DNA of 64,000 nucleotides from Epiperipatus broadwayi (lineage: Eukaryota; Onychophora; Udeonychophora; Euonychophora; Peripatidae), in NCBI GenBank assembly GCA_028023455.1, contig JAQFVV010012671.1, forward strand, positions 1,195,839-1,259,838. The letters are read 5' to 3'. A program made the position numbers and the translations under genes. This document shows, piece after piece, positions 37,849 through 50,900 of this stretch. The notes beneath the pieces are model-generated. The model saw nothing but the letters and a program-made list of their open reading frames with translations, was not told where the DNA came from and ran no database searches. Positions within the stretch are counted from its first letter, which is position 1; every line of letters begins with the position of its first letter.

Positions 37849-39190
37849 TCAAGGAGGCATTTTCCTTTTGTATCTGATGGCTCCTATTCTAGGTCCATCA
37901 TCTCTTCTATAGGGTGGTTTGTTTTGTGGTTGCTTTGCTCCTCCTTCCTTGGTTGCTGATGCTCTGCAGCTATCATAGGCTGTTAATAGTTCAGCAACTT
38001 GCTCAATAGATCGATGATCAGTCCCAATTAGCATTCTTTCTATGTAACTTGGGAAGCTGTGCCATATCAATCTAATAATCTGGAGTTCAGATAGAGGGTC
38101 AGATGTCAAGGCTCTTAACCTGGCCACCTGTCTTCTAAAGAAGGGTGTATAAGGCTCTCCAGGTGGACATTTCTCCTGGGACACCTTATATTTAATCCCC
38201 TCCTGATAATCATCACTCCAGTAACAGCTCATTAGTGCTCCTTTAAAATCATCAAAATTTGTAGGTTGGGTGAACAGTGAATCCCACCATGCTTGTGCTG
38301 CACCTTGGAGATGACTACATGCTATTGCCAGTTTTGCCTCTTCTGTCAATACATTAATACTAAAGTACCTCTCCAAACTTTTTACATATTCTATAGGTGC
38401 TTCATTACAGCTCCCTGAAAAAGTTCTGATTTTTAAGAATTGATTTACAATTCCAGACATCTGGTTAGTTATAGGGACATCATGACTAACTTGATAATTC
38501 TCTTTTTGACTTTCTTTTGGGACTGTTTCTGCCTTTCCTTGTTTAGGCAATGTATTGCTATTTTTTATTTCTATCTCTTTCATCTGGGTGGTCAATATAT
38601 CCACCTTCTCCTGCATGGATTCTTGGATTCTTATTATTTTTGTATCCATAGCCTCACATATCTGGGTCATTTTAATTTCTTGCTCTATTAGTGAGCCTTT
38701 TACTTCCTCCATCACTTCCTCCTTAATTATTAATATTTTGTTAGTCATTTCTTTTATTAACTGGCTGAACTTTTCATTTTGTCTTTCAGTTATTTCTCTG
38801 ATTTGTTCTTTCAATTTTCTTTTGTCTTCTTCTCTATATTCTCTGTTTTTTAACTTTTTCTCTTTTCTTGTTGTCTTCTCTCTGTTTACTATGTTCTTTT
38901 TTATCTTTCTCTTTTCTTGTTGTCTTCTCTCTGTTCCTCTTTTTTCTTGTTGTCTCCTTCTCTCTGTTCCTCTCTTTTGTTCCTCTCTTTTCTTGTTGTC
39001 TTCTTCTCTCTGTTCCTTTTCTTGTTATTTTCTTTTATCATTTCCATAACTGGGCTAATATGGACATCTCCCCTGTTTTCTATGACTTCTTTTGATTGTC
39101 TGCTTTGACTTCTTGTTTATCTTCTTCCTCAGGAAGATTTTCTATGCTTTCTGTATTCATAATCTTTTTTGTTTTTGGTCTGGTTATCAT
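37849..39190 (-). pseudogene. Gag of the LTR element (retrotransposon gag family)
   Basis: The clean part, 38814-37849, gives 321 residues. Its first third is a charged coiled coil; then comes the gag core with FLKIRTFSGS, EYVKSLERYF, ACSHLQGAAQAWWDSL, FKGALMSCYW and FFRRQVARLRAL; then a basic tail. This is the Ty3-type capsid domain that packages element RNA. No CCHC zinc knuckle is visible. There is no ATG at the start of the clean part. The reading frame extends upstream through a Lys/Arg/Glu-rich low-complexity stretch, where at least two frame changes separate it from an ATG near 39190. After the TGA at 37849 the same frame continues, rich in basic residues and Pro, to about 37545 with one more TGA. 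Thus it is probably damaged. Confidence 0.85.
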
Positions 39191-39523
39191 TAATATTTTT
39201 TTTTAATTTTATTTGTTGTATCTTTTTATTTCGATTTTGATAAGCTTCTCTCTCCATGCAAACCATGATTTAACTCCAAGTCTTCATTATGCCTGTTTTA
39301 TTTTTAATCTACCATTTATGCCATTCATTTTAATGTTCTTTTTCTTTTTCCCACCCTTTTTGAATAAATCACATCACTGCATCACATGCACTGTTCACAT
39401 CACAGAATTGTGATTTGCTTATGCCTTTTCTATTTCTTCTTTTTTATTATTTATTACTCATTTCTAGCTGTTTTATGCCTGTGGATAGGCTATCTAGATC
39501 AGGCCTCACAGTAGGGTGACAAA

Positions 39524-42420
39524 TGTAACCGGACCACCATACAACCCCTTTATTACCTCGGTTGTAACAATTTCCTGATGAGCATGTTGCAGAAAGGAAC
39601 TATCTGTTGGCATTCCCCAATGCAGATGTTAACCCCACCCTACAACAATATTTCCTGCTCATCAGAGGATGTAGCACCATAGAGACTGGAAGCATCTAGA
39701 CATTTCTGTGTTTGGTTTTCCAAATGGCACCACTAGAGTTCCATCTCACTACAACCTGACTTACCTAAGTCTAGTTATGCCAGACATAGCTCAGGAGGCA
39801 TGAGATTTTCATGAACAAGTGCAATGAATGATAAGTGATGCAAAAAATAATAGAACTGAACTGGATAACTAAAATTAATTTTAAGTAACAACAATTTTAT
39901 TTAATAACAGGTTTAATTAAATGCTCATCAAACAAAATATTTAATTGACAGTCCCTTGTATCTATTTGGCCTACTTCCAATAACATTTTTATATGACTTA
40001 AAGAATGTAATTCGTTGAAGAGTATAATAAAGTCCTTCTTTCAATAGTTCTTTAACAGTTTACATCTTTAATCATTTAGTTAATTCACAGAGAGAAGTGC
40101 AATATATAAGGACAACAGAGATAATAATGAAGACAACTGATAGCATTTAATTCAGAGTTCCACTTAATTCAAACAAATATTTCATTTACAGTCCATTGTG
40201 TATCTTGGTATACATCCAATAATAGCACTTAAAGAATGTAATTTGTTGTATAATAAAGTCCTTCTTTCAATAGTTCTTTAATATCCATGTGATGACTCAT
40301 TTTCAGTTCATTTATGAAAAGGTTAGAAGCAGTTTATTGATCAATAGTTCATTTACAAGTCATTCTAATAAAGTTCATCCTTCATTTCAAATGAAGGCTC
40401 ATTTTGATTTATCTTGGGTAAAGAATTCAAAGAGTAAATGTGCATTTATATGCATAAGTTTCATTATTTTCTTCACATAAAATCAATATTCAGGTAAGCA
40501 TTTGTAATCCATATAGTACTTCATTATTTTTTTTAATTTATCAAATCAGGTAATGTAAACAATTCTGGGTTTGTGGACTATTCATAATCCAGTCAAGTGT
40601 CAATGTGCATTTATATGCATAAGTTTCATTATTTTCTTCACATAAAATCAATATGCAGGTAAGCATTTATAATCCATATAGTATTTCATTATTTTTTTAA
40701 TTTATCAAATCAGGTAATGTAAACAATTCTGGGTTTGTGGACTATTCATAATCCAGTCAAGTATAAATGTACATTTATATGCATAAGTTTCATTATTTTA
40801 TTTATATACCATCGAGATGCATGTAAGCATTTGTAATTTTTATTTAGTTATTCTAATATATAGCATAAATATTGTTATTTGGTCTGCCACAGATGTATAT
40901 TTCTACCTATAAATTGATCAGCAGTTGCATTTATTTATTAGCCAGTTAGAGTTATATGTAATAGCTCAGTATTTCTGACTCTTCTAGGTATACTTATTTG
41001 TATATCAGTAATATAAATCGTTATAAGTATTCATTTTTAGTTTTTTTTTTAATCTAGATGCTTCTGCATATAAGAAGTTAATCATTTATGATTTACCTCA
41101 TTAAAAATGCCTTTTGATTATAGATATTTTTAATATTTATAATTTATCATTAATAAAACGTATTTTCACATAATTCATTTTAAGAAAGATGTTTGTTTTG
41201 TTTTTTATTTTTATAAACACGTATAAGTATTGAATAAAATACCTTTTGATTATTGACATTTAAGACATCTAGCATTTACAATTTATTATTAATAAACATA
41301 TTTTTACGTAGCTATTTTTATTCATAATTTTTTTTCTTTTCTAAGAAAGACGTTTTGTTTGTCTTTTATAAACACATATAAATATTAAATATTTTATAAA
41401 ATTGTTACCTTCATTTTTTTATATCCAGTCTGTTCCATCAAAAAGGGGTCATTTTATTTAAGCTGAATGGCATTATTCCCTTTCATGATGATCACCCAGG
41501 CAAATCTTGGAGAACCATAGCTTTTGGATGAAGAGAAGAAGCTGTTACTGCCTAGCCTTCCATCGTTATTATTTGCTTATTAATGTTTTCTTTTTTCATC
41601 ATTAATAGTATTTCTTTAACTGCTCTTAAAATTTTTTTTTAAAAAGATCTCTTTAAAATCTTTTTAAAGTCTTCTTTAAAAGAAGTTAAAATTTCTTTAT
41701 AAAATCCTTTTTAAAAATCTACTTTAAAAATCTCTTTATAAAATCTCTTTGAAAAACTGCCCTGAACTTCCAACTCAACTATTTATATTCTCCTCCCTGG
41801 ATTGATTAAGCAGCATTTCCCACTGTATCTTATTTGTTCCACAGCTTTCATTTAAGCCCAAGTGCTTTTTTTCTTAAGGATTGGACAATACTTTTCACGG
41901 GACAGATAATGAATCACAAGGATTAAGCCATGTTTTCCAATTTAATAAGACTGCCTCAAGTGATTATCACACTTTATATGACAACAGCATTCCAAAAAAT
42001 TAAAAATGTAATATTAAAAAAAAATGCCAGCATTAAATAAATATGAGTGACATATTTATATCATTATCTAAAATGAAGAAATCAATAATGATTTATCTTT
42101 ATTATTATTTTTTTTCTCAATTATAGAAAATAATGATTTTCTTTCTTAGATTGATGAATCTTAATAAAGATTTGTACTTTTTTTTAATTGCAGATTTAAA
42201 TGTATTTGTTGTCTTTTTTCTTTTTAATTTGACCAAATTATATTTTCTTTTTCATTGCTGTCAATTTTCATGATTCCTTTGTTTCTTTAAATTTTTAGTT
42301 TTCCTTAACCATTATTAAGTCTTTTCTTTTCTTTTTTACCAACAACAAATCATGCTAGTCTTTTTAAATGGGGGGGGGGAGATCTTTTGAATGTATATGT
42401 GGAACAGTATATCTGTTTCA
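39524..42420 (-). repeat. 5' LTR of the gag-only element
   Basis: 2897 bp, with the same ends and internal repeat architecture as the 3' LTR (165-bp units from about 40436, 40602 and 40767). It ends 120 bp from the donor site of exon B. As 5' LTR on the minus strand it would contain the element's promoter, in the same orientation as the host gene. Confidence 0.9.
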
Positions 42421-42540
42421 ATATATATATGTATATATGCAAACAGCATATATTATATATGTTTTTATTTGTTGACTTTTTTTTAATTTTAAATATATAT
42501 TAAATTCTATGAAAAATTAATCAATTATAAACATACTTAC

Positions 42541-42617
42541 ACTTTCAACTAATTCATATACGTCTAGAACATTATGCTCAAAATCTTCTTCTTTCTTCAC
42601 GATTAAATTTTCAAAAC
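42541..42617 (-). CDS. Prominin-like gene, exon B
   Basis: An acceptor attgttattag precedes it and the perfect donor gtaagtatgt follows. It is 77 nt; two bases complete the codon begun in exon A and it ends in phase 0. It encodes FENLIVKKEEDFEHNVLDVY then ELVES, a charged, probably helical segment, as found in the long first extracellular loop of prominins. The end of a complete LTR retrotransposon lies only about 120 bp downstream in the following intron (42420). Family assignment depends on exons D and E. Confidence 0.7.
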
Positions 42618-42649
42618 CTAATAACAATATTATATATAATATAATCACA

Positions 42650-42750
42650 TGGATTATGTACTTAGGAAATCACAAGAAGTTCAAGCTCCAGAAGGAACAG
42701 AGAGCTGCAATCCATGGGCCTTTAGCTCTAGAGTACCACTCAACCACTAT
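42650..42750 (-). mobile_element. tRNA-derived SINE, family 3, minus
   Basis: The minus strand reads tagtggttgagtggtactct (A-box region), then about 45 bases on a degenerate B-box region, then the family tail gagcttgaacttcttgtgat. Related copies lie at 43240-43375 (plus), 46035-46110 and 48500-48670 (minus). Confidence 0.55.
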
Positions 42751-43239
42751 ATGACAATAATGACACTTCATGCTTAATTGAAAGTAAAGAGAACTTATAG
42801 ATTGAGTATCTATAATTTATAAGTATTGAGTATCTATAATTTATAAGTATATAAAACTTTCTTTAATATTAGTAAAAGTTGCTTCATACTATGATCATGT
42901 TTTTTATTTAAAGTCAATACATCAATTGTCATGAGAATGTACTGGGTTAATTAAGACTACTTTTACAAAACAATTAGATATCCAATTGCTAAAATAATAA
43001 AGTATTTATAAATAGATTGGCTACTCAAAAATTCTTATGTTTGTTTGGAAAGTCATCAGATATGGGAAAAATATCTCCAAACTTCAATTAGATTCAAACT
43101 TTATATCTTCCATGCATTATTATGACATCCTTTACATTCAAATGGTAAATCAATATACTGATCTTAATACATAAAATGTTTCCATGCCCAGTTCTCTGAA
43201 TGACTGCAAATGAAATAATTAGGCAGCAGAATACTTCAA

Positions 43240-43375
43240 CCATGCACTGACATCACTTTCCATGGAATGTGCAGATCAAGGTAGTGGTAACATGGTGGAC
43301 TCAAATAAAGACTTGTGGATCAAAGCCCAACTTGCCATATTCAGTGCTTGAACTTCACAAGATTTCCTAAACAAT
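43240..43375 (+). mobile_element. tRNA-derived SINE, family 3, plus
   Basis: Contains ggtagtggtaacatggtgga (A-box region), tggatcaaagcccaa (B-box-like) and the tail gcttgaacttcacaagattt. Opposite in orientation to the 42650 copy. Confidence 0.5.
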
Positions 43376-43544
43376 TAATTATTCAATTATCATCATTATT
43401 TGTACACTTCTTAATACAATTTATCTGAGCATTCTCAATATTTGAAATATTTTTTATAAAATGTACTTTTATTAGTCAAAAAAATGATCAATGAGATATA
43501 AATAGTTTAATAGCAAAATTAAATTAATAATAATATTAAAAGGG

Positions 43545-44840
43545 GCTTGAACCCAGACTTTCAAGCTTCCTTCAATCAACCACTCCATCTTAGAGTACCG
43601 ATGACCACATACATGTGAAAAAGATAAATGAACTCCAATATGTGTATTTCATGCTGAACCAGCACTTATCAGTTGGTCTAGACCATATATAATCTGTGCT
43701 TGATTTATATTAAGATAGCACAAAATACATATGTTGAAGATTATTTTTCTTTTTCACATGTATGTGGCCATGTGTAACAGTTGTATAATATGAAGTGGAT
43801 GATTGAAGAAAGTCTGGGTTCAAATCTCCTCTAATATACTATACTTGTATTTAAATATTACAGATTCAGCCTGTATTCTGCCCATCTCTTTTTTGTGTAT
43901 TTAAATAAACTTGTAGTCTTACATATGAGGAGCCAGCATGACTCATGGTCAACATGGGTATGACAACATAATTGGCAAACAAAGGCTTTCAATCTGCCAC
44001 CATTAGATTTCAATGCTATGGATGGTTGAAGAGTTGGAGAGTGATGAAAATTGAAACCTAACTATTAAATTTTGAAGATTTGCTATCTTAATATAAATCA
44101 AGCACTGATTATGTATGTATGTGAGATGATCTGGTCCAACTGATAAGTGCTAGTTCAGCACAATATATATATATTTATGAGTTCATTAATTTTTTTCCAC
44201 ATGTATGTGGTCCTGTATATTGGTTGTATAAGATGAAGTGGATGATTGAAGGGAGTTTAAAAGTATGGGTTCAAATCCCCTCTAATATACTATGTTTTTT
44301 TCATGTCAAATGCATTGACCGAGAAGCAATCCCAGGCCAGCTGTTTGGAAGGCAGCTAGGCTAACCACTAGGCCACCAACGCTTGACTAATATACTATAT
44401 TTGTATTTAAATATTACAGATTCTGCTCATCCCTTTTCTGTGTATTTAAATGAACTTGAAGTATTACATATGAGGGGCCAGAATGACTTATGGTCAACAT
44501 GGATATGGCAACATAATTGGCAAACAAGATCTTTCAACATGCCATCATCAGTTTTTTTAAAGCTATGGGTGGCTGAAGAGTTGGAGAGTGGAGAAAATTG
44601 AAACCTAACTATTAAATATTGAAAGTTTGCTATCTTAATTTAAATGAAGCACTGATTATGTATGTATGTAAGATGATCTGGTCCAACTGATAAGTGCTAG
44701 TTCAGCGCAATATATATACATATATATATATTGGAGATCATTTATCTTTTTCACATGTATGTGATCATGTGTATTGGTTGTATAAGATGGAGTGGATGAT
44801 TGAAGGGAGCTTGAAAGTCTGGGCTCAAATCCTTTTTAAT
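43545..44840 (+). repeat. Tandem and inverted repeat array with B-box
   Basis: A minus copy (about 43545-43722) is joined to two plus copies in tandem (about 43723-44265 and 44165-44840). Shared blocks include tatgaggggccagaatgact (43926/44470), ggctgaagagttggagag, aacctaactattaaat, ttgctatcttaat, ctggtccaactgataagtgc and gggttcaaatcccctctaat. The last is a good RNA polymerase III B box (ggttcaaatcc). Spacing between equivalent points is about 542 bp, of which about 93 bp is a later SINE insertion in one unit, so the basic unit is about 450 bp. Confidence 0.7.
44294..44386 (-). mobile_element. tRNA-derived SINE, family 2, with target duplication
   Basis: The minus strand carries a tRNA-like head (44382-44312) with a perfect A box tggcctagtgg and an anticodon loop cttccaa. 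It is flanked by a 12-bp direct repeat ctaatatactat (44282-44293 and 44387-44398), a clear target-site duplication. It interrupts the older tandem repeat. Other copies are at 49154 and 53307. Confidence 0.8.
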
Positions 44841-45058
44841 TACATCTGGCTTAAGTATATATACTAATGAATGCCACAATTTTTTTCACCATCATTGCCA
44901 TGATTACGACAAGTAGTTGAAAGTGCACTAGGCATACTTTGCTAATTTTATAATATAAATTTTATTTCTAAAATGGTTATGCATATATCTTGTTTGTTAC
45001 ATTTTCTGAGATATAGCTCACTAAATTCTCCAAATTACATTTTTATATTTGTATTTAG

Positions 45059-46034
<976 letters not shown>

Positions 46035-46110
46035 TCAGGAATTCATAAAAAGTTTGAGCACCAGAAGTGACAAAATTGGACTCTGCCATGTTTCCAAAAC
46101 ATGTAAGACT
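46035..46110 (-). mobile_element. SINE family 3 fragment
   Basis: Shares aattcataaaaagtttgagc and caccagaag with the tail region of the 48500 copy (ttcataagaagtttgagcac). The head is degraded. Confidence 0.45.
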
Positions 46111-46817
46111 ATGATGATGATGTAGAAGTTCACTAAATGTATGATATAATTTAAAATTGAAATGTTAGAATAAATTATACTAAAAAGGATGGCAAACAAT
46201 CATTATAAATAATCATCTAATATTTCTTGGTCCTAATACCCTGTTACTTACTTACATAAAACAGACTTGTGCAGGCAACAAGTACAGTATGTAGAGAGAT
46301 ATGTTTATAATAAAACAAAGGCAACACCGATTTTTAAATAGTATGCTCTGGTCAGTAAACGAAACTAAAGAATCAAATAATCCTCAACACTCATAAAAGT
46401 ATTAAAACAAAAATTGTTATATTTTGATTATATTATGATAGATGAAGTTTTAAAAAAACTTGGTAATTAATGAGCTGAAAAGAAGCATAAATATTTATAT
46501 ATATATAAAGTAGTAGAGGCTACAGGGATATATTTTCAAAAATTTCCTCCATTGACTTGGAAAAATAAAAGAGTAGAAATATTTTGTGCATGAAGCTATA
46601 GGGAATTTAACACACGGTATGTAGAAATAAAAGAATATAGCATCAGGCATCATATAGGAAATTGATAGATAAAAATATTAATTTCATGTAAAATATAAAA
46701 GATACACATTTCACACATTCTTCTATTCTCACTACTTTTATGCTATATAGTATAAGCTTTAGTAATCAGTAGATGCAAAATGGTAATGCGTAATAAATCA
46801 TTGACTCTATCTAAATA

Positions 46818-46859
46818 TCCCCAGACTAGTTTTCGCTTATGGCTTTCATCAGTGAGGAA
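46818..46859 (-). ncRNA. Hammerhead ribozyme motif, type I, copy 4
   Basis: Minus strand: helix I strand UUCCUCA, core CUGAUGA, stem II with a CAUAA loop, then GCGAAAACUAGUC and the second helix I strand UGGGGA. Six helix I pairs form (A-U, C-G, U-G, C-G, C-G, U-A). Relative to the other copies two bases are lost and one A is gained between stem II and the GAAA core, so activity is doubtful. It lies in intron A-B of the prominin-like gene in the sense orientation. Confidence 0.7.
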
Positions 46860-47149
46860 TTTTTTGAATAACAATATATAAGCTAAGTTTGTGTGATATA
46901 CTGAATCATATGTGGTCTTAATAGTTTTACACATTTAGCAGCAAAGAGTATTTGCAAAACTTATGAGTTTTCAGTAAATCAAGATGGCAGCCCATATTTT
47001 TGATAAATTTACAGTTTTGGGGACCCCTCAACAATATTTATAAAAAAAGTGGCTGCTAGAAACTTCATATTTAATATTGACATTATATTTTTTTATTATT
47101 ACTGTTATTTGATATTGAAATACATGTATAATATATATACTTAGATGTT

Positions 47150-47470
47150 ATTAAAGGGGATTTGAACACAAACTTTCAAGCTCCCTGCAGTCATTCCTTC
47201 TATCAAATATAACTGATACATGTGAATAAGATAAATGACCTCCAATATACATATTTTATGCTGAACCACTCATCAATTGGTCTGGATCACCATCTCACAC
47301 ACACACACACATATAATCAGTGCTTGGTTTATATTAAGATAGCAAATCTTCACACTGTAATGAACAGGATTCAATGTACTCCACCCTTCTTCAGCCATCC
47401 ATATCATTGAAAATCTGATGATAGAATGCTCAAAGCCCTTGATGATGCCAATATTAGAGTCACACCCATA
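47150..47470 (-). repeat. Single minus copy of the B-box repeat family
   Basis: Reverse-complement matches to the 43545-44840 family: gaacacaaactttcaagctc, gataaatgacctccaatat, ctgaaccactcatcaattgg, ttaagatagcaaatcttca and cttcagccatcc. A (CA)n run sits in the middle near 47298. It extends further than the other copies on the left end of the unit. Confidence 0.65.
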
Positions 47471-48499
47471 TTGATCTTGTGACCCCTCATCTGTTATTGT
47501 AAAAAAAGAAATCATTGTTGAAAAAATTAATTACAATGTTTACACTTTAATTTTTTGTTTGTATTAAGTTATTAACAGAAAAATGAATTTAAAAAAATAT
47601 AAATACAATATTTACCCTATATTCATATCGATGGTATGCAATCCCTAATGGCCTCCAAAATCATCTAGCATTTTGAATCCTATCCATAATTTTTATTCCA
47701 ATTGTTAATGTTATTTTTTAAAATTTACATTTTCTGAAATGAATGTATAATTTAGAATGTTAAGTCATTGTGAAACTTTTCTTGAATTATTTTCTCATTG
47801 TTTCACTATGTAATTTATTTATGTTGTAATTCTTTTTTTTTTTTTTTTCAATTCTGTTTCAAATGTGGATACTTGTAGATTTAAATGACCACTAATGCAT
47901 ATTTTTCCAGAGGGCAGAATTCCATAACTTCAGAAATACTCCACTGCATTATTTTCTGTGACAGAAAGGTTCCAAATTTTGATCATGATGACAATTTATC
48001 AAAAAAACTGCTGCTAACAAAAAGAAACATGGCGAATTGAACTGAAGTACGATAATGTTAAGAACATCTCGTAGCTTCCACATTGTAAAATAAGTAACAA
48101 AAAAAAAAGAAATAATAATTATTAATGAAATTTATTGGAATTTGTAACTTTTTTTAAAATTTAACAATCAATTTATTATTTTTGTAAATTTAACAACTAA
48201 CACATCTTTTGGGAGATTGTAGGCCCTGGAAACTGTATATTTATCAAAAAGACAGGCTGCCATCTTGGTTTACCTGAAAACTCACAAGTATCTAAAAATC
48301 TTTTGTCTGGAAAATTATTTCAGCCTCTATACATTTATAATTAATTTAATGTGCCGTTTTTATGTGTGAATGTGTAAATATATATAATTATTTAAAATAT
48401 GGACATACATTGTTTTAAAAATAGCATTAATTAAGTATATATGCAAAAAAGGGTAGGATTTTATAAAGGAGAAGACACTACTTAGTCAAATAAAATACA

Positions 48500-48670
48500 T
48501 TTTATTATAATAAAAACTGCTAATGACTTTTTGCTCAGGGGTTCATAAGAAGTTTGAGCACCAGAACTCTGAGTGCCAGAATCAATTTTGGGATTTTTGA
48601 ATCCCCAAGTTGGATACTCTACCAATTGTTCCAAACTGCACAATATAAAATCATTGCAGGGAATATACCA
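48500..48670 (-). mobile_element. tRNA-derived SINE, family 3, minus
   Basis: The minus strand contains ggaacaattggtagagtatc (A-box region), aattgattctgg (degenerate B box) and the tail gtgctcaaacttcttatgaa. It shares its tail with the 42650 and 46035 copies. Confidence 0.6.
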
Positions 48671-49153
48671 GTTAAGGAACAAGAGCAACTCTTGCCAATG
48701 GTTTAGATTATTGACTTTTAGCTGATAGTATATGGGCAAAGTGCAAAATGGGATTTATCATTAAGGTTTAGCGATATTATAATTCTTTGCATTGCAGAAT
48801 AATAAATGATCTAAATTTATTCCAAGGTTATGGAATAATACTACAGTATGGTAAGAGTGAAGTTTTTTATCACATTACTATGGAGAGTTTTTAAATAGAT
48901 AATGGGTTTATGAAACCCATTAAATTTTAGGTTTTTAAAATATATTCACGATTTAAGAAATGATTCAATGTGTTATCTTATTGTTGGTATATTAGGCATA
49001 TAAGTGAATAGTGAATTTAAATTTATTTATTAAAATAACTACCAGAAAAATTGACATAGCACGGAGGTGGAGAATAAAATTAATGTAGTTTTGTAAGACA
49101 TTGAGTTTATGAAAATCATCAAATACACTATGAAAACCTAATAATGTTGTCTT

Positions 49154-49250
49154 GCATTGGTGGTAGGGAGGTTAGCACAACTGCCTTACAAGAAGTTGCC
49201 CGGGTTGCGGGTTCATGTCCTGGCTGATGCTATGACACTTGGAAAAAAAC
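49154..49250 (+). mobile_element. tRNA-derived SINE, family 2
   Basis: A tRNA-like head at 49154-49230 (gcattggtggtagggaggtt ... tggctgatgc) with an anticodon loop cttacaa, followed by tatgacacttgg and a short A-rich end. It is more decayed than the 53307 copy: the anticodon stem has mismatches. Confidence 0.7.
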
Positions 49251-49299
49251 CGGAAAAAAAAAACCTAATAATGTTTAAATTTTCTTTATAAAATTACCA

Positions 49300-50290
49300 A
49301 CCTGCCAGAAAAAATGAAATTTAACCACTGCAATAAATGCTGTTCCACCCAGGCCAATGGATTATAATAAGATCTAAAGGCAAATGATCTTTGTTTTTAT
49401 ATTTTTATTTTGAAACTAAAATATATGAGAAAAGTAAACTTAACAAAAGAAATCTACAAACAAGTTGCTGTGAAATTAAAGAAGACATAGGCAAACTACA
49501 TAAGCATTGTAAAGGCTCCTCTACTAAAGTAAAAAAAAAAAATCTCAGACTTTATTATCAGTTATTTTAGACAACCAAATCATATGTGTGCACACAAAAC
49601 TGTATTAGGTAAGATATTCATTTTTTTAATATTATAATATATTATTTCAATTAGTTATATTCAAGGCAGTTAATTTTTATATACCCGAATAATAGGCTAT
49701 GTATATTTTTTCTTTTTATGTGAAAATATTGTGTTAATATAGATTTTTGTACATACATTTTTCTTTATTATTATCTATATTGATATGTCAGTTAATGGGT
49801 AAATAAAGAGAGGGAATGTTAACAAAAAGAAAGTATTTATATAATTATTTTTGCTTTGTCCTATATCAAAGAATTTGCTTACTTATTTTATTTATTTATT
49901 TATTTCAGGTTTAAACGACATTTATACTTTTTTATTTTATGTTATTAAATTGTTAATTTTTATTAAAATTTAATGACGTTATTTAATGAGGTATTCCAAA
50001 ACATAACCAGATATATAGTAGTACAACTTATAAATTTATTATATGTTATGTCTAATATTAATTAGCTATACATAAATTAACAGTTAAAGATAGAGAATAG
50101 CATTATGGATACTAATGTATATTGAAGGGTTGGTTTGTCATGTAAATGTATCAGAACTATAATTTCTCTATAGCTGACCCTAATTGATAAAAACTCATCA
50201 TGTAACCTATAGGTCAAATGCTAAAGAAATGTTGGTGAGAGTTATGGTTGGCCATTGAATTGCTGATTTTATGACATTTTGTGTAAACAA
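49300..50290 (+). repeat. Segment duplicated at 53990-54975
   Basis: Parallel similarity over almost 1 kb. Shared phrases are aacctgc(c)agaaaaaatgaaa, tttgtttttat, aaaagaaatctacaa, agcattgtaaag, acaaccaaa(a)tcatatg, taataggct, aataaagaggga and caaatgctaaag. No coding frame is maintained. Both copies follow soon after a family-2 SINE (49154 and 53307), so the SINE may be part of the duplicated unit. Confidence 0.7.
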
Positions 50291-50900
50291 TCTGTGGTAT
50301 GTGGCTCTCATGAGGCACTCATCTTGTTTCCATTTCATTTGGTGCACAATGTGGGTCTTAATAAATTAACATCATTTTCTATTATATTTGGACATCCAAC
50401 TCAGCTTATTATATTGAGTTTTAATATATAAAGGAGGCAAACTATTTAATTAAATTTGGTAAACAGTGTAAGTCATGCTAAAATAAAATTATATACAGAT
50501 AATAATGAATGATACAATGAATTCTGCAATAATATTCAAAAATATTGCAGACCCTGAAAAAGAATGTTGTAATATTTAAAAGTCATAATTAAGCATAAAA
50601 AACACACATGGATATATTTCACATAAAATATGGGATAAAGAAGGAATTATCATTATAATTATATAAACTAAAAAGTTAGATCTGATTAGTTAACTAAAGA
50701 GAGAGAATGGCATATAGTAAAACTGATTTGTGAGAGAGAAAATTAAGAAGAAAGGTATTGAGAGGACATCTAGGTGGATAGATGAGCTACTTTTGATGGA
50801 CTGGAACAGCTGTTACTTATTTTTCATTGCTATTAAATTTATAACAAGTTTTACGGAATCCTTTTTTGTTTATTCAAACAAAATGGAGAGTGATACTTTT
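50291..50900. other. Intron, nothing certain
   Basis: AT-rich. A phrase TSRWIDELL near 50757 (plus strand) faintly recalls the C-terminal RWxDE of RTE-like LINEs, but it is too short to call. Confidence 0.3.

Larger units (their letters stand above)
34093..42420 (-). mobile_element. Gag-only LTR retrotransposon with 2.9-kb LTRs
   Basis: Two long direct repeats (34093-36975 and 39524-42420) flank a 2.55-kb internal region. Each repeat begins tgtaac and ends tgtttca on the plus strand, so each has the TG...CA ends of LTRs. The internal coding sequence (gag) lies on the minus strand. The 5' LTR is therefore 39524-42420 and the 3' LTR is 34093-36975. A purine-rich tract borders the 3' LTR as expected. 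No protease, RT, RNase H or integrase is present, so the element must be mobilised in trans. The two LTRs differ at scattered positions and small indels. No clean target duplication is visible; both flanks are simple AT/TA sequence. Confidence 0.9.

Noticed and set aside
38440-39108. Plus-strand frames rich in Ser/Phe/Leu over the gag region
   Set aside because: They are antisense shadows of the Lys/Glu/Arg-rich gag N terminus.
44525-44570. CTGATGATGGC...GAAAG on the minus strand in the B-box repeat as a hammerhead
   Set aside because: The bases between the two cores cannot form a stem II.
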